64,000 nt of DNA from JBKEAR01 sp047972425 (GCA_047972425.1 JBKEAR010000003.1:186001-250000), one strand, 5' to 3'. Counted from the first letter of the stretch, positions 26,537 through 35,136 are shown. Program-made: numbers and translations. Notes: generated by a model from the sequence alone, not told the origin.

Positions 26537-27895
26537 ATGACAAATATTACAGCTGAATTATTAGAAAAATTCGAATTTAAGGTGCCCCGTTATACAAGTT
26601 ACCCAACAGCACCACATTTTTCGGCCGAGGTCGGCAGCGATACCTATGCCGATTGGCTTGAGCATCAAGATGCAAATGACCCTATATCTCTTTATATACA
26701 CGTCCCTTATTGCGATACTTTATGTTGGTTTTGTGCGTGTAATACGCAAATAACTAATAATTATCGCCGGATAGAAAGCTATATGAAGTGGCTTGAGGTA
26801 GAGGCCGAGCGTCTCCATCATCATCTTGGCTTCAAGCCCAAAATTGCACGCCTTCATTGGGGTGGGGGATCACCCACTTTACTCCAAAAAGACGATTGGA
26901 AAAAAATGGGTGATATCATTCATAAATATTTCGATTTCACCGATGATAAAGAGCTTTCGGTAGAGCTTGACCCTAGGGATATCAAACGAGACTATACCGA
27001 AACCTTATATGATGTTGGTATTAATCGCGCAAGCATTGGCGTGCAAGATTTTGAGGCCGATGTTCAAAAGGCTATCAATCGTATCCAACCTTATGAAGTG
27101 GTAGAAGAGGTTGTTTTAGGCTTACGAGATGTGGGAATAGATAATATCAATTTAGATATTATGTATGGCTTACCCAACCAAACTTATGAACGTACAATTG
27201 CTATGAGTGAAAAATGCTTAAAACTCAATCCGAAACGGGTGGCACTTTTTGGTTATGCCCATGTTCCATGGATGAAGCCGCATCAAAAACATATCCCCGA
27301 AGATAGTTTACCCGGTGGTTGGGATAGATATTTGCAATTTAAAGTGATAGAAGAAATTTTTATAAAAAATGGATTAGAACCTATTGGTTTAGACCATTTT
27401 GCAGTTAAGGAAGATAGTCTTTACATTGCACAAAAGCAAGGGCGTATGCGCCGGAATTTTCAGGGATATACAACCGATACAGCAGCAACACTCATTGGCT
27501 TAGGCCCAAGCTCTATTGGTAGCATGCCCCAAGGTTATGTGCAAAATCAGGCTTCTATTAGTATGTGGAAAAGTGAGCTCAAACATGGGTTTTTACCAAT
27601 TCATAAGGGTTTAAAACTTACCAATGATGACCGTTTACGCCGTGGCGTAATTGAGAAACTTATGTGCGACCTCACTGTTGATTTAGATGAGCAATTACAC
27701 AAATATGGATATACAGAATTTATATTCGATGATGAACTTAAAGCCTTAAAGCCATTAGAGGAAGAGGGGCTGGTACAAATTAATGGTCATATGATATCAG
27801 TAAAAATGGAGCATCGGTTATTTTTGCGGGCAGCTGCAGCCGCATTCGATACTTACCTAAATACAGGCAAAGCACAACATAGCCGAGCCATATAA
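26537..27895 (+). CDS. hemN: oxygen-independent coproporphyrinogen III oxidase HemN
   Basis: Radical-SAM enzyme of haem synthesis that decarboxylates coproporphyrinogen III without oxygen. The 452-residue product has the 4Fe-4S motif CDTLCWFC (CxxxCxxC, about residues 58-65) in YIHVPYCDTLCWFCACN, then RLHWGGGSPTLL, SVELDPRDIKRD and the NLDIMYGLPNQT segment. N-terminal KVPRYTSYPTAPHF is typical of true HemN rather than HemW. It ends the operon that begins at the aminotransferase. It fits a low-oxygen lifestyle together with nrdJ. Confidence 0.96.
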   Translation: MTNITAELLEKFEFKVPRYTSYPTAPHFSAEVGSDTYADWLEHQDANDPISLYIHVPYCDTLCWFCACNTQITNNYRRIESYMKWLEVEAERLHHHLGFKPKIARLHWGGGSPTLLQKDDWKKMGDIIHKYFDFTDDKELSVELDPRDIKRDYTETLYDVGINRASIGVQDFEADVQKAINRIQPYEVVEEVVLGLRDVGIDNINLDIMYGLPNQTYERTIAMSEKCLKLNPKRVALFGYAHVPWMKPHQKHIPEDSLPGGWDRYLQFKVIEEIFIKNGLEPIGLDHFAVKEDSLYIAQKQGRMRRNFQGYTTDTAATLIGLGPSSIGSMPQGYVQNQASISMWKSELKHGFLPIHKGLKLTNDDRLRRGVIEKLMCDLTVDLDEQLHKYGYTEFIFDDELKALKPLEEEGLVQINGHMISVKMEHRLFLRAAAAAFDTYLNTGKAQHSRAI

Positions 27896-27905
27896 TCGCC
27901 AATTT

Positions 27906-27967
27906 AATCCAATTTCATTCTAAAATAATTAGGATAATTTAAAATTTTAGGCAGTTGAAATTGGATT
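27906..27967. repeat. long inverted repeat between hemN and the Sel1 gene
   Basis: Outer arms AATCCAATTTCA (27906-27917) and its exact complement (27956-27967), with nested arms CTAAAAT / ATTTTAG (27920-27926 and 27944-27950). It sits between convergent genes and may act as a transcription end or RNA-stabilising structure; there is no T-run. Confidence 0.6.
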
Positions 27968-27999
27968 ATGCCCATAACTAATATGTAAAAAATTGGGTT

Positions 28000-29151
28000 T
28001 TATTGGCTTTTTTGTATCTTTTTTTGGCTCTCAATTTCACTTAAATCAAATAAAGCTTGCTGATAACCATTTTGAGCAGCTATTTTAAGCCAATAAATGG
28101 CTTGTTTTTCGTCTTTTTCAGTTCCTAGGCCATAATATAAAGCATTGCCAAATAGATATTGCCCTTTAGCACTACCATTTTCGGCAGCTATACGGTACCA
28201 ATAGGTGGATTGCTCACTGTTGGGTGTGATATCCTTATTTCCAGAAAAATACATCGCTCCCAAATCAAGCATTGCTTGATTATCGCCTAATAAGGCGGCT
28301 TTAGTTAACCATTTTTCGGCTTCAATACCATTGATTTGCGTACCGCGACCGGTTAAATATAAGGCCGCCACTAAACGCATTGCATCGGTATTATGTTCGT
28401 TCGCTTTAGCAAGCATAGCCTCTAATAACTGCTTAGCGGGGTCGGTTTTTTCGCTTATTGTTGCCATATCTAAACTCGCAAGCCACTCTTTGGCACGTGG
28501 ATCGCCGCTTTCTGCCCCTGTTCGGCATAACCTTAAGGCTTCATCTAAATTAAAAAGAAGGGTATCATCTTTATTGGCAAACATGAGCGCCAAATCATAA
28601 AAAGCACGATTTTCTCCGCCATTAGTGGCACGCAAAAAATCAGTAATCGCAGCTTCTGTATCCTTATGAATACCTAATCCGTCACGATACGCAATACCTC
28701 TTAACCAATAAGCAGTTGCATCGTTATTCATAAGTGCTTGTTCCAAATAAGGAATTGCAAGTTGAGGATCAACTTTAATTTCTGGGTTAAGAAACAAAAG
28801 CTTAGCTACATTTGTTAAACCTAAATTAAGCGGATTAAAATTTGGGTCTTTAGAAAGATATTCATTATCGTAAATATCCGATAAATCCTGTACACGTATA
28901 TATCCAATATCGCCTGTTTTGAGCTGAAGCTCCCACCATGCCTCACTATTATCAATAATGAAATTCTGCACATTTAAAATATCTTCAAATTTTATATTTT
29001 CTAGTATCTCAGCTGTATCTTTTGGCTGAGAAAAAATATAAGTATCAGTTACACTCATTTGTTGCATGGGTATTGTTAAGTGAAAGCGTTGCTCGATTGC
29101 GGATGCCGATAACGACAAAAAAGCAACTAAAGACAAAACCTTATAATTCAT
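28000..29151 (-). CDS. exported SH3-domain and Sel1-repeat protein
   Basis: A 383-residue exported protein. A signal peptide (MNYKVLSLVAFLSLSASA) is followed by a bacterial SH3-like domain (about 25-95, VTDTYIFSQPKD...WWELQLKTGDIGYIRV) and then about six Sel1-like repeats to the C-terminus, for example AYWLRGIAYRDGLGIHKD, AMRLVAALYLTGRGTQING, STYWYRIAAENGSAKGQYLFGNALYYGLGTEKD. Sel1 repeats mediate protein contacts, and SH3 domains often bind cell wall. The start overlaps the hisI stop by one base (TAATG), so translation is coupled to hisI although the functions look unrelated. The exact role is unknown. Confidence 0.85.
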   Translation of the reverse strand: MNYKVLSLVAFLSLSASAIEQRFHLTIPMQQMSVTDTYIFSQPKDTAEILENIKFEDILNVQNFIIDNSEAWWELQLKTGDIGYIRVQDLSDIYDNEYLSKDPNFNPLNLGLTNVAKLLFLNPEIKVDPQLAIPYLEQALMNNDATAYWLRGIAYRDGLGIHKDTEAAITDFLRATNGGENRAFYDLALMFANKDDTLLFNLDEALRLCRTGAESGDPRAKEWLASLDMATISEKTDPAKQLLEAMLAKANEHNTDAMRLVAALYLTGRGTQINGIEAEKWLTKAALLGDNQAMLDLGAMYFSGNKDITPNSEQSTYWYRIAAENGSAKGQYLFGNALYYGLGTEKDEKQAIYWLKIAAQNGYQQALFDLSEIESQKKIQKSQ

Positions 29152-29534
29152 TATTTGTAAAGCTCCTTAGGGTTTTGTATGGGCTCGCTTGTAATAACAA
29201 TGCCGTTATTGGTTATTTTATTATAAAAGCAGCTCCGGCGACCTGTATGGCAAGCGGCACCTTTTTGTTTCACTTTTAACAATAGGGTATCCATATCGCA
29301 ATCTGTTAAAATTTCAATAAGTTGCTGCTGATTGCCCGAGGTTTCACCTTTACGCCAAAAATTATTACGAGAACGCGACCAATAGCAAACTTGTTTGGTG
29401 GTTAATGTTTCAATCAGAGAATCCTTATTCATCCATGCCATCATTAAAACCTCATTCGTATCAAAATCGATAGCTATAGCAGGGATGAGGCCTTGTGTAT
29501 TAAACTGCAATTGTTCTAAAAAATCCGTATTCAT
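29151..29534 (-). CDS. hisI: phosphoribosyl-AMP cyclohydrolase HisI
   Basis: Hydrolyses PR-AMP in histidine synthesis. The 127-residue product has AIAIDFDTNEVLMMAWMNKDSL, CYWSRSRNNFWRKGETSGN, the zinc/metal site DCDMDTLLLKV and KGAACHTGRRSCFY, so the enzyme is complete and lacks a HisE domain. The open frame extends 33 codons further upstream into the znuC promoter region, but the ATG at 29534 matches the family start. The gene is detached from other his genes, as is usual in alphaproteobacteria. It is transcribed away from znuC and ends at the Sel1 gene with a one-base overlap. Confidence 0.96.
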   Translation of the reverse strand: MNTDFLEQLQFNTQGLIPAIAIDFDTNEVLMMAWMNKDSLIETLTTKQVCYWSRSRNNFWRKGETSGNQQQLIEILTDCDMDTLLLKVKQKGAACHTGRRSCFYNKITNNGIVITSEPIQNPKELYK

Positions 29535-29607
29535 TATGCGTTTCTCTTGCTTTTCGTCTGGATAAAACCTATTTTGATTAAGTATAATATAATGATGAGA
29601 TGAAAAT

Positions 29608-30357
29608 ATGGCAATGAAAGATGAAAAAATCATTCAGCTTGAGAATATTTCTTGGGAAGTTGATGATCGCTTAATTTTAGATAATATCAATTTATCAATT
29701 TTTAAAAGGGAGTATATTTCACTCATCGGGCCTAATGGAGCAGGTAAGAGTAGCTTATGCAAACTTATATTGGGGCTTATAAAACCAACCCAAGGTAAAA
29801 TAGAAAAAAAATTAAATTTACAAGTGGCTTATGTTCCACAAATATTTTCTGCCAACAATGCTATTCCTATTAAAATAGAAGAGTTTATAGAGTTAAGCTT
29901 AAAAAATACTTCAGCTAATGAGATAAAAAAACTTTTAACTGAGGTTGAGCTTTGGCATAAGCGTTCTTTGCCAATACAACGTTTATCTGGCGGTGAAAGG
30001 CAGCGCCTGCTTATTGCTAAGGCGCTTATAGGAAAGCCCGATTTATTGGTATTAGATGAAGCTTTTAGTCATATTAATTTTTCTGGCCAAGAAAAGTTAA
30101 TCCAATTAGTTAATAATCATAAAAAAGAGGTTGGTTTTTCTGTTTTAATGGTTTCGCATGATATGTTTTGGGTTATTGCACAAACGGATCGGGTTGTTTG
30201 TGTTAACCACTCTATAACATGCTCGGGCAAGCCAATTGATATTTCAAAAAACCCAATTATTTCTAGTCTTTTAGGAGATGAGTTTACAAAAAACCTTTCA
30301 TATTATGATCATCAAACACATCATCACTATAAAGCAAATCAAGAAAAGGGAATATAA
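29608..30357 (+). CDS. znuC: zinc/metal ABC transporter ATP-binding protein
   Basis: ATPase of a ZnuABC-type metal importer. The 249-residue product has Walker A GPNGAGKSSL, the signature LSGGERQR, Walker B LLVLDEAF and the H-loop VSHDMFWV. The C-terminus carries a short His-rich stretch (YYDHQTHHHYK), which is common in ZnuC. It shares a 73-base divergent promoter region with hisI, where a TATAAT-like element (29583-29588) can be seen; no convincing Zur box was recognised. The permease gene follows with no gap. A ZnuA binding protein is not encoded in this window. An ATG two codons later (29614) is an alternative start. Confidence 0.92.
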   Translation: MAMKDEKIIQLENISWEVDDRLILDNINLSIFKREYISLIGPNGAGKSSLCKLILGLIKPTQGKIEKKLNLQVAYVPQIFSANNAIPIKIEEFIELSLKNTSANEIKKLLTEVELWHKRSLPIQRLSGGERQRLLIAKALIGKPDLLVLDEAFSHINFSGQEKLIQLVNNHKKEVGFSVLMVSHDMFWVIAQTDRVVCVNHSITCSGKPIDISKNPIISSLLGDEFTKNLSYYDHQTHHHYKANQEKGI

Positions 30358-31137
30358 ATGGAAGTATTTATTGTTCCGGTAATAACATCAATTTTATTAG
30401 CATTTTCAATACCCCCTTTATCGATACTAACAAATTGGTTTAAGTTATCATGGTTTGGCGAAACCCTAGCGCATGCGAGTTTATTAGGGGTAGGATTAGG
30501 GTTAGTTTTTTCAGTTAATCCATTTATATCTATATTATTAATTAGTATCTTATTGGCATGGGTAACTTATTTACTCATTTTTCAGCAAAATGCTGGTGAT
30601 GTTAGCCATTATTTAGCTATATTTTCCCATGGTTTTTTAGCCATTGGTTCTTTATTTGCGCTAACCAATGCACAAGCAATTAATATAGAGGCTTGGTTGT
30701 TTGGGCAAATTATCAATGCACAAATTAATGATATTTATATTCTTATTGCTATATCAGCTGCATCATGGGCATTTTTGTTGGTAAAAAGAAAGTCCATTAT
30801 ATTATCTGCTTTACATACGGATTTAGCAGCAGTTGAGGGGGTGGATGTAAAGCGAATACAGCTTATAATTTTGCTTTTATTAGCTGTATCCATTGCTTTT
30901 ACAATACAATTTGTTGGCATTTTACTGATTGCAGCCTTATTGGTTATTCCATCGGCCATTGCGCAAATATTTGCCAAAAATCCCACAAGCTTTATTTTGA
31001 TTACATTATTTGTAACTTTGCTTTCATCTATTATGGGCGATGTCGCTGCTATAAGCTTTAATTGGCCATTTGGTCCTACAATAGTTGCATTAACCTTTTT
31101 GATATGGGTTGTTTCGCAATTATCTAAGCGTAATTAA
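30358..31137 (+). CDS. znuB: zinc/metal ABC transporter permease
   Basis: Inner-membrane permease of the ZnuABC/ABC-3 family. The 259-residue product has about eight hydrophobic segments and the family patterns WFGETLAHASLLGVGLG, DVSHYLAIFSHGFLAIG, LHTDLAAVEGVDVKRIQ and LLIAALLVIPSAIAQIF. The start directly follows the znuC stop. Its last four bases overlap the 3' end of the convergent metC gene, so there is no terminator of its own between them. With ZnuC it would import zinc; the periplasmic binding protein must be encoded elsewhere. Confidence 0.92.
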   Translation: MEVFIVPVITSILLAFSIPPLSILTNWFKLSWFGETLAHASLLGVGLGLVFSVNPFISILLISILLAWVTYLLIFQQNAGDVSHYLAIFSHGFLAIGSLFALTNAQAINIEAWLFGQIINAQINDIYILIAISAASWAFLLVKRKSIILSALHTDLAAVEGVDVKRIQLIILLLLAVSIAFTIQFVGILLIAALLVIPSAIAQIFAKNPTSFILITLFVTLLSSIMGDVAAISFNWPFGPTIVALTFLIWVVSQLSKRN

Positions 31138-32291
31138 CTAAGCTCTTTAAAAGCATGAGAGAGGTCGGTAATTAAATCATCGGCATCTTCCAAACCGCAA
31201 TGAAGGCGTAGGCAAGGATGTTGATGTTTCTCATTTTTTATTTGTCGGAACATATCTTTGTCGAAACGCGTGATTAAACTATCAAATCCCCCCCAAGAGA
31301 CCCCCATACGAAAGAGCTGAAGCTTGTTGAGAAAAGCCTCAATTTTTTGGTCGCTATAGTCATTTAAGATAACACTAAATAACCCTGGTGCCCCTGTGAA
31401 ATCTCTTTGCCAAAGTGTATAATATGGAGAATTTGGTAATGCTGGGTATAAAACTTCTTTAACCTCTGGGCGATTTTCTAACCATGTTGCAACTTTAATT
31501 CCGGTTTCTTGATGCTGTTTAAGCCGTACAGTTAAAGTGCGTAACCCACGCAGAGCCAACCAACAATCTTCAGCCGATACACCATAACCAAACATAACAG
31601 CTGTTAATTTTAGTTTTTTCCATAATTGTTCATCTTTGGTTGAAACCATCCCCATAAGAATATCAGAATGCCCGCCGACAAATTTAGTGCCTGCATGCAA
31701 GGTAACATCAACCCCTAAATTGAATGCATTACAAAATAAACCAGCAGACCATGTATTATCGTAAATTGTAATTATATCATTAGCTTTTGCAACTTTACAA
31801 ATGGCTCGAATATCAGCCATTTCCATTGTTTGAGAGCCGGGGCTTTCAACATAAATAACTTTTGTATTTTCTTTGATAAAAGGCGTAATATCGGTACAAT
31901 CCGATGGATACCAATCAACCTCAATATTCATGCGTTGTAAAAAACGTTTAGAAATACGCGATGTAGGGCCATAAGCAGCATTGCTAATTAACACGTGATC
32001 GCCAGTTTGGACAAAGCTTGTAATACCAACAGCAATAGCAGCAAGCCCCGATGGTACTGCAATACAATAATTAGCACCTTCAAGCTTGCAAATGGCTTCT
32101 TCAAATGCGCGTTGAGTTGGGTTAGAGATTAAACCATAAAAATCACCATTCCACTCATTTTTCTCACCTTCATGAAAGTCAGCAACTGTATCAAAAGTTA
32201 CCGTGGAACCCCGATAAATTGGTGGGTTAACATAGCCTTTATTATTATCTTCGGTATGGCCAGATTTTAACAATTGTGTTTGTTTTTTCAT
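31134..32291 (-). CDS. metC: cystathionine beta-lyase
   Basis: PLP enzyme that cleaves cystathionine to homocysteine, pyruvate and ammonia in methionine synthesis. The 385-residue product shows YVNPPIYRGSTVTFDT, the SNPTQRAFEEAICKLEG pattern, PSGLAAIAVGITSFVQTGDHVLI, DNTWSAGLFCNAFNLGVDVTLHAGTKFVGGHSD (PLP Lys in TKFVGG) and SWGGFDSLI. These are the family's features and support lyase over synthase. It overlaps znuB at the 3' end by 4 bases. The membrane protein gene lies 11 bases upstream in the same direction, so these may share a transcript. Confidence 0.93.
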   Translation of the reverse strand: MKKQTQLLKSGHTEDNNKGYVNPPIYRGSTVTFDTVADFHEGEKNEWNGDFYGLISNPTQRAFEEAICKLEGANYCIAVPSGLAAIAVGITSFVQTGDHVLISNAAYGPTSRISKRFLQRMNIEVDWYPSDCTDITPFIKENTKVIYVESPGSQTMEMADIRAICKVAKANDIITIYDNTWSAGLFCNAFNLGVDVTLHAGTKFVGGHSDILMGMVSTKDEQLWKKLKLTAVMFGYGVSAEDCWLALRGLRTLTVRLKQHQETGIKVATWLENRPEVKEVLYPALPNSPYYTLWQRDFTGAPGLFSVILNDYSDQKIEAFLNKLQLFRMGVSWGGFDSLITRFDKDMFRQIKNEKHQHPCLRLHCGLEDADDLITDLSHAFKELS

Positions 32292-32302
32292 GAATATTCT
32301 CT

Positions 32303-32938
32303 TTATTTGGGGTTACATTGGGTTTCGCCCGATAGTGTAGCCGAAAAATTATGGATTTCAATTAAATTTCCCTTAGTCGATAAAATCCATCTTTTATCAG
32401 GGTATTGCGCATCGGATAAAATAAGTAATGCGCCCGTAGGAATATGGGATTGAAAGATAATTGGATATAGCATATTTGAGTAGGTGCTTAGCGTGGCGGG
32501 TTTAAAATGACCATCATTTTTAAAAAAAATACATTTATGCCCAGCTTGGGTCTGAATAATCATATAGCTTGAAAGAAAAGCCAATATCATAAATACAATA
32601 CAAAAACATGTACTTAAAATAGCAATGAGCTGAGATTTATAAAAAAGAGCAATAATGACAATAATCATTGGAAGAGCAAGAGTGATGATGAGATAGGTTG
32701 TATCGTATAAATAGAAACTGAGGCCAATAACCCCAAAATAAATAATCAAAATTGGTAAATATAATCTCGGATGAAAATAGCCCAGACCCGATAATATAAT
32801 TCCGCCGAAAAAAGCTGTTAAAAATATGGCTTGTGGAGAAAATTTATAAATAAGCGTAAGGTTAGCCAATATCAGGGCGATAACCCAACATGACCAAAAG
32901 CCCCCCAATAACATTGCATATATTATTTTTTTAACCAT
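32303..32938 (-). CDS. hypothetical inner-membrane protein
   Basis: Not recognised as any named family. The 211-residue product has five probable membrane segments in its first 135 residues (about 4-28, 34-52, 58-76, 80-100 and 107-128), then a soluble C-terminal part (about 130-211) with two Cys (HKCIFF and ETQCNPK) that may face the periplasm. The start lies inside the end of the NUDIX gene, overlapping it by 16 bases, so translation is likely coupled. Phe, Ile and Leu dominate, in keeping with AT-rich membrane genes. No function is proposed. Confidence 0.7.
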   Translation of the reverse strand: MVKKIIYAMLLGGFWSCWVIALILANLTLIYKFSPQAIFLTAFFGGIILSGLGYFHPRLYLPILIIYFGVIGLSFYLYDTTYLIITLALPMIIVIIALFYKSQLIAILSTCFCIVFMILAFLSSYMIIQTQAGHKCIFFKNDGHFKPATLSTYSNMLYPIIFQSHIPTGALLILSDAQYPDKRWILSTKGNLIEIHNFSATLSGETQCNPK

Positions 32939-33552
32939 TGTTCTTTAATTTTTTGTTGGTTAATTCTCAGCCATTGTAAAGCAATAATCGCTGTTGCATT
33001 AGTAATTTCACCATTATCAAGCATTTCCCACGCCTGTGCGCATGATAATATATGGGTTTTAATATCCTCGGCTTCATAGTCTAACCCAAAAACACCACCG
33101 GCTTTTTGGCTATCGATATGGGCAATAAATAAGTGAATAAACTCACTTACCGCGCCCGGGCTAACAAAGAAAGGTTGAATATAAGATAGATGATTAATCT
33201 CTAAATTTGCTTCTTCTTTGGCTTCTCTTCGGGCAACATCTTCAATCGTTTCACCATTATCAATAATACCAGCAATAATTTCATACATCCAAGCGTTCGA
33301 TTTTTTATCGTGCCAATTTTCATCTTGCATGCCGATATATGTGCCGGGTCGGAATTGCTCGATTAATATAATTTTATCTTCAATTGGGTCATAAGGTAAA
33401 ACGGCAACAGCATGGCCACGCTCAAATATTTCCCTTTCAACCTCTTTACCCATTTCACCACTAAATTGACGATAAGAGAAAATGTATTTATTAATCTCAA
33501 AATAACCTTTAAATTCTTCAATTTTTTTGATTTGTTCGACTTTATAATCCAT
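32923..33552 (-). CDS. NUDIX hydrolase, ADP-ribose pyrophosphatase-like
   Basis: A 209-residue NUDIX enzyme, most like ADP-ribose pyrophosphatase (NudF type). The NUDIX box is visible as GIIDNGETIEDVARREAKEEANLEI (G-x5-E-x7-REUxEExGU pattern), preceded by DKIILIEQFRPGTY and followed by PFFVSPGAVSEFIHLFIAHID, which fits the ADP-ribose subgroup. It probably removes toxic ADP-ribose or related nucleotides. It is the first gene of a minus-strand pair with the unknown membrane protein, which it overlaps by 16 bases. The exact substrate is uncertain. Confidence 0.9.
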   Translation of the reverse strand: MDYKVEQIKKIEEFKGYFEINKYIFSYRQFSGEMGKEVEREIFERGHAVAVLPYDPIEDKIILIEQFRPGTYIGMQDENWHDKKSNAWMYEIIAGIIDNGETIEDVARREAKEEANLEINHLSYIQPFFVSPGAVSEFIHLFIAHIDSQKAGGVFGLDYEAEDIKTHILSCAQAWEMLDNGEITNATAIIALQWLRINQQKIKEQWLKK

Positions 33553-33594
33553 TATATTTTGTTTCTCTTGTTATCATCACAATAAAATTCAAAA

Positions 33595-33627
33595 TACCAG
33601 TTTATAATATCTTGAGCTTAACTGGTA
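33595..33627 (-). terminator. probable terminator downstream of the His-rich lipoprotein
   Basis: Inverted repeat TACCAGTT (33595-33602) and AACTGGTA (33620-33627), read on the minus strand as a stem followed by TTTT. It lies about 30 bases past the lipoprotein stop. Confidence 0.6.
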
Positions 33628-33654
33628 GATAAATATTTAGATTATAGGTGTTTT

Positions 33655-33975
33655 TTAACGGCGACCGCCATGATGACCTGCTGGATGCCCACCATGATGT
33701 CCACCTAAACCACCGCCGGGCATAGGTTGGTGAAAATGGGAGTGTGAATGGGTAATATTTCCATGAGAATGGCTATGTGTATGGTGAATATATCCATGGT
33801 TGTGATTATGATTATCCATATGACGATGGATATGCCGATAGTAATCGCCGCCTGTATAATAATCAGGATGCTCCCAGTGAACACCCGTTAGGTCATAATC
33901 CGTATTATAACTTACCGCACCGCTTACACAAGCTGATAAAAATATTAATCCCATAATCGCGAATATTTTTCTCAT
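33655..33975 (-). CDS. small histidine-rich lipoprotein
   Basis: A 106-residue secreted lipoprotein of unknown function. MRKIFAIMGLIFLSAC gives a signal peptide with lipobox LSAC (Cys 16). The mature part has about 22 His, arranged as HIHRHMDNHNHNHG and THSHSHG repeats, then a Gly/His tail (GGHHGGHPAGHHGG). The ATG at 33975 is chosen over an upstream in-frame start because it has a strong GGAGG site 6-7 bases upstream and begins a proper signal peptide. The His clusters suggest zinc, nickel or copper binding at the cell envelope. It is monocistronic and about 2.5 kb from znuCB; a link to metal uptake is inference. Confidence 0.8.
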   Translation of the reverse strand: MRKIFAIMGLIFLSACVSGAVSYNTDYDLTGVHWEHPDYYTGGDYYRHIHRHMDNHNHNHGYIHHTHSHSHGNITHSHSHFHQPMPGGGLGGHHGGHPAGHHGGRR

Positions 33976-34198
33976 TCTTATCCTCCTTTTTGTGGATAAA
34001 AGCTTAAGTAACCTAAAAGTCAAATTAACATGTTTATGAGTGTTTGTTAAATCGAATCTTTTTATATTAGTATGAAATTAAACCATATATTATATTAGCA
34101 TTTTGCTACTATATTCAATTTTCATGATATTTTGTAGCCATATCCGTTATTTTTCGTTATCATGTTTAAATAATAATTTTATGTTTGAGGATATTTTT

Positions 34199-35023
34199 AT
34201 GGTGAATCTAATAAACAACAGCCCCGATTTATGGAAAAAAGCTTTACCTTTACCGAATAAAGATAGTCATAAGCACAATAGAGGTCATTTGCTGATAACG
34301 GGTAGCCGGCATATGACTGGTGCATCTAGATTAACGGCTGCAGGTGCAAGAAGAATGGGGTGTGGTTTGGTTTATTTAGCCGTACCCAATGAGGTGGTTC
34401 ATGTTTATATGGCCGATAGCCCGGGGAATATTATTATTCGGGCAGAAGACTCAGGTGCTTTTCGCTCGGCAATTCGTTCATCAAATGCCGATGCGATTAT
34501 TGTTGGCCCCGGCATGCGCGAAACAGATATTACACGCGATATTATACAACGTGCGCTTATCTCGACTATTCCGACAATTGTTGATGCTGGCGGGCTAGGC
34601 GTATTTGCAAATAAAGTAAATCGGCTGCAAAAAGTTATTGCAGGGCCAGTTGTTGTTACACCCCATTTGGGCGAATATGAACGTTTATTTGGCAAAGATG
34701 ATAAATCGGCACCTGAAAAAGCCATTTCTGCAGCTAATTTTTTAAATGCAACAGTTGTGCTTAAAGGCTCAAAAACATATATCGCATCTCCCGATGGGCG
34801 TGTGGCAGAAACCGCCGAAGCTAACCCTTGGTTAGCAACAGGTGGAACAGGAGATGTTTTAACCGGCATTATTGGTGCTTTGGTTGCACAGAAAATGGAA
34901 CCGTTTTTGGCTGCTTGTGCGGCGGTTTGGTTTCATCGGAGAGCTGCAGATATTATAGGTGTTGGCTTGATTGCCGAAGATATTCCGAATATAATCCCAA
35001 CAGTGTGGAGAGAGATTTTGTAA
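34199..35023 (+). CDS. nnrD: ADP-dependent NAD(P)H-hydrate dehydratase
   Basis: Repairs hydrated NAD(P)H using ADP or ATP. The 274-residue product is the ribokinase-like domain alone: HNRGHLLITGSRHMTGASRLTAAGA, DAIIVGPGM, PTIVDAGGL, VVTPHLGEYERLFG, ATVVLKGSKTYIASPDG and the catalytic NPWLATGGTGDVLTGIIGAL. The N-terminal NnrE epimerase domain found in many bacterial fusions is missing. The frame is open from 34103, but the ATG at 34199 is preferred since a GAGGA site lies about 8 bases upstream and the domain begins soon after. It is followed by tRNA-Leu. Confidence 0.93.
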   Translation: MVNLINNSPDLWKKALPLPNKDSHKHNRGHLLITGSRHMTGASRLTAAGARRMGCGLVYLAVPNEVVHVYMADSPGNIIIRAEDSGAFRSAIRSSNADAIIVGPGMRETDITRDIIQRALISTIPTIVDAGGLGVFANKVNRLQKVIAGPVVVTPHLGEYERLFGKDDKSAPEKAISAANFLNATVVLKGSKTYIASPDGRVAETAEANPWLATGGTGDVLTGIIGALVAQKMEPFLAACAAVWFHRRAADIIGVGLIAEDIPNIIPTVWREIL

Positions 35024-35136
35024 ATAGACATTTATCAAAGATAATAATGAAATGGTAAAATTGAATAATTTTATTGACTTTAGTTTTTATTTTTGTAAAG
35101 TGGAGCGTCATGTAAGGCATATAAGCCAACATATAA

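Noticed and set aside
29575..29607. Zur box between hisI and znuC
   Set aside because: The AT-rich stretch has no clear dyad that fits the alphaproteobacterial Zur pattern; it is more likely a plain -10 region.
33976..34023. Longer N-terminus for the His-rich lipoprotein
   Set aside because: The extra 16 residues would put a basic stretch before the signal peptide and would ignore the strong GGAGG site used by the ATG at 33975.
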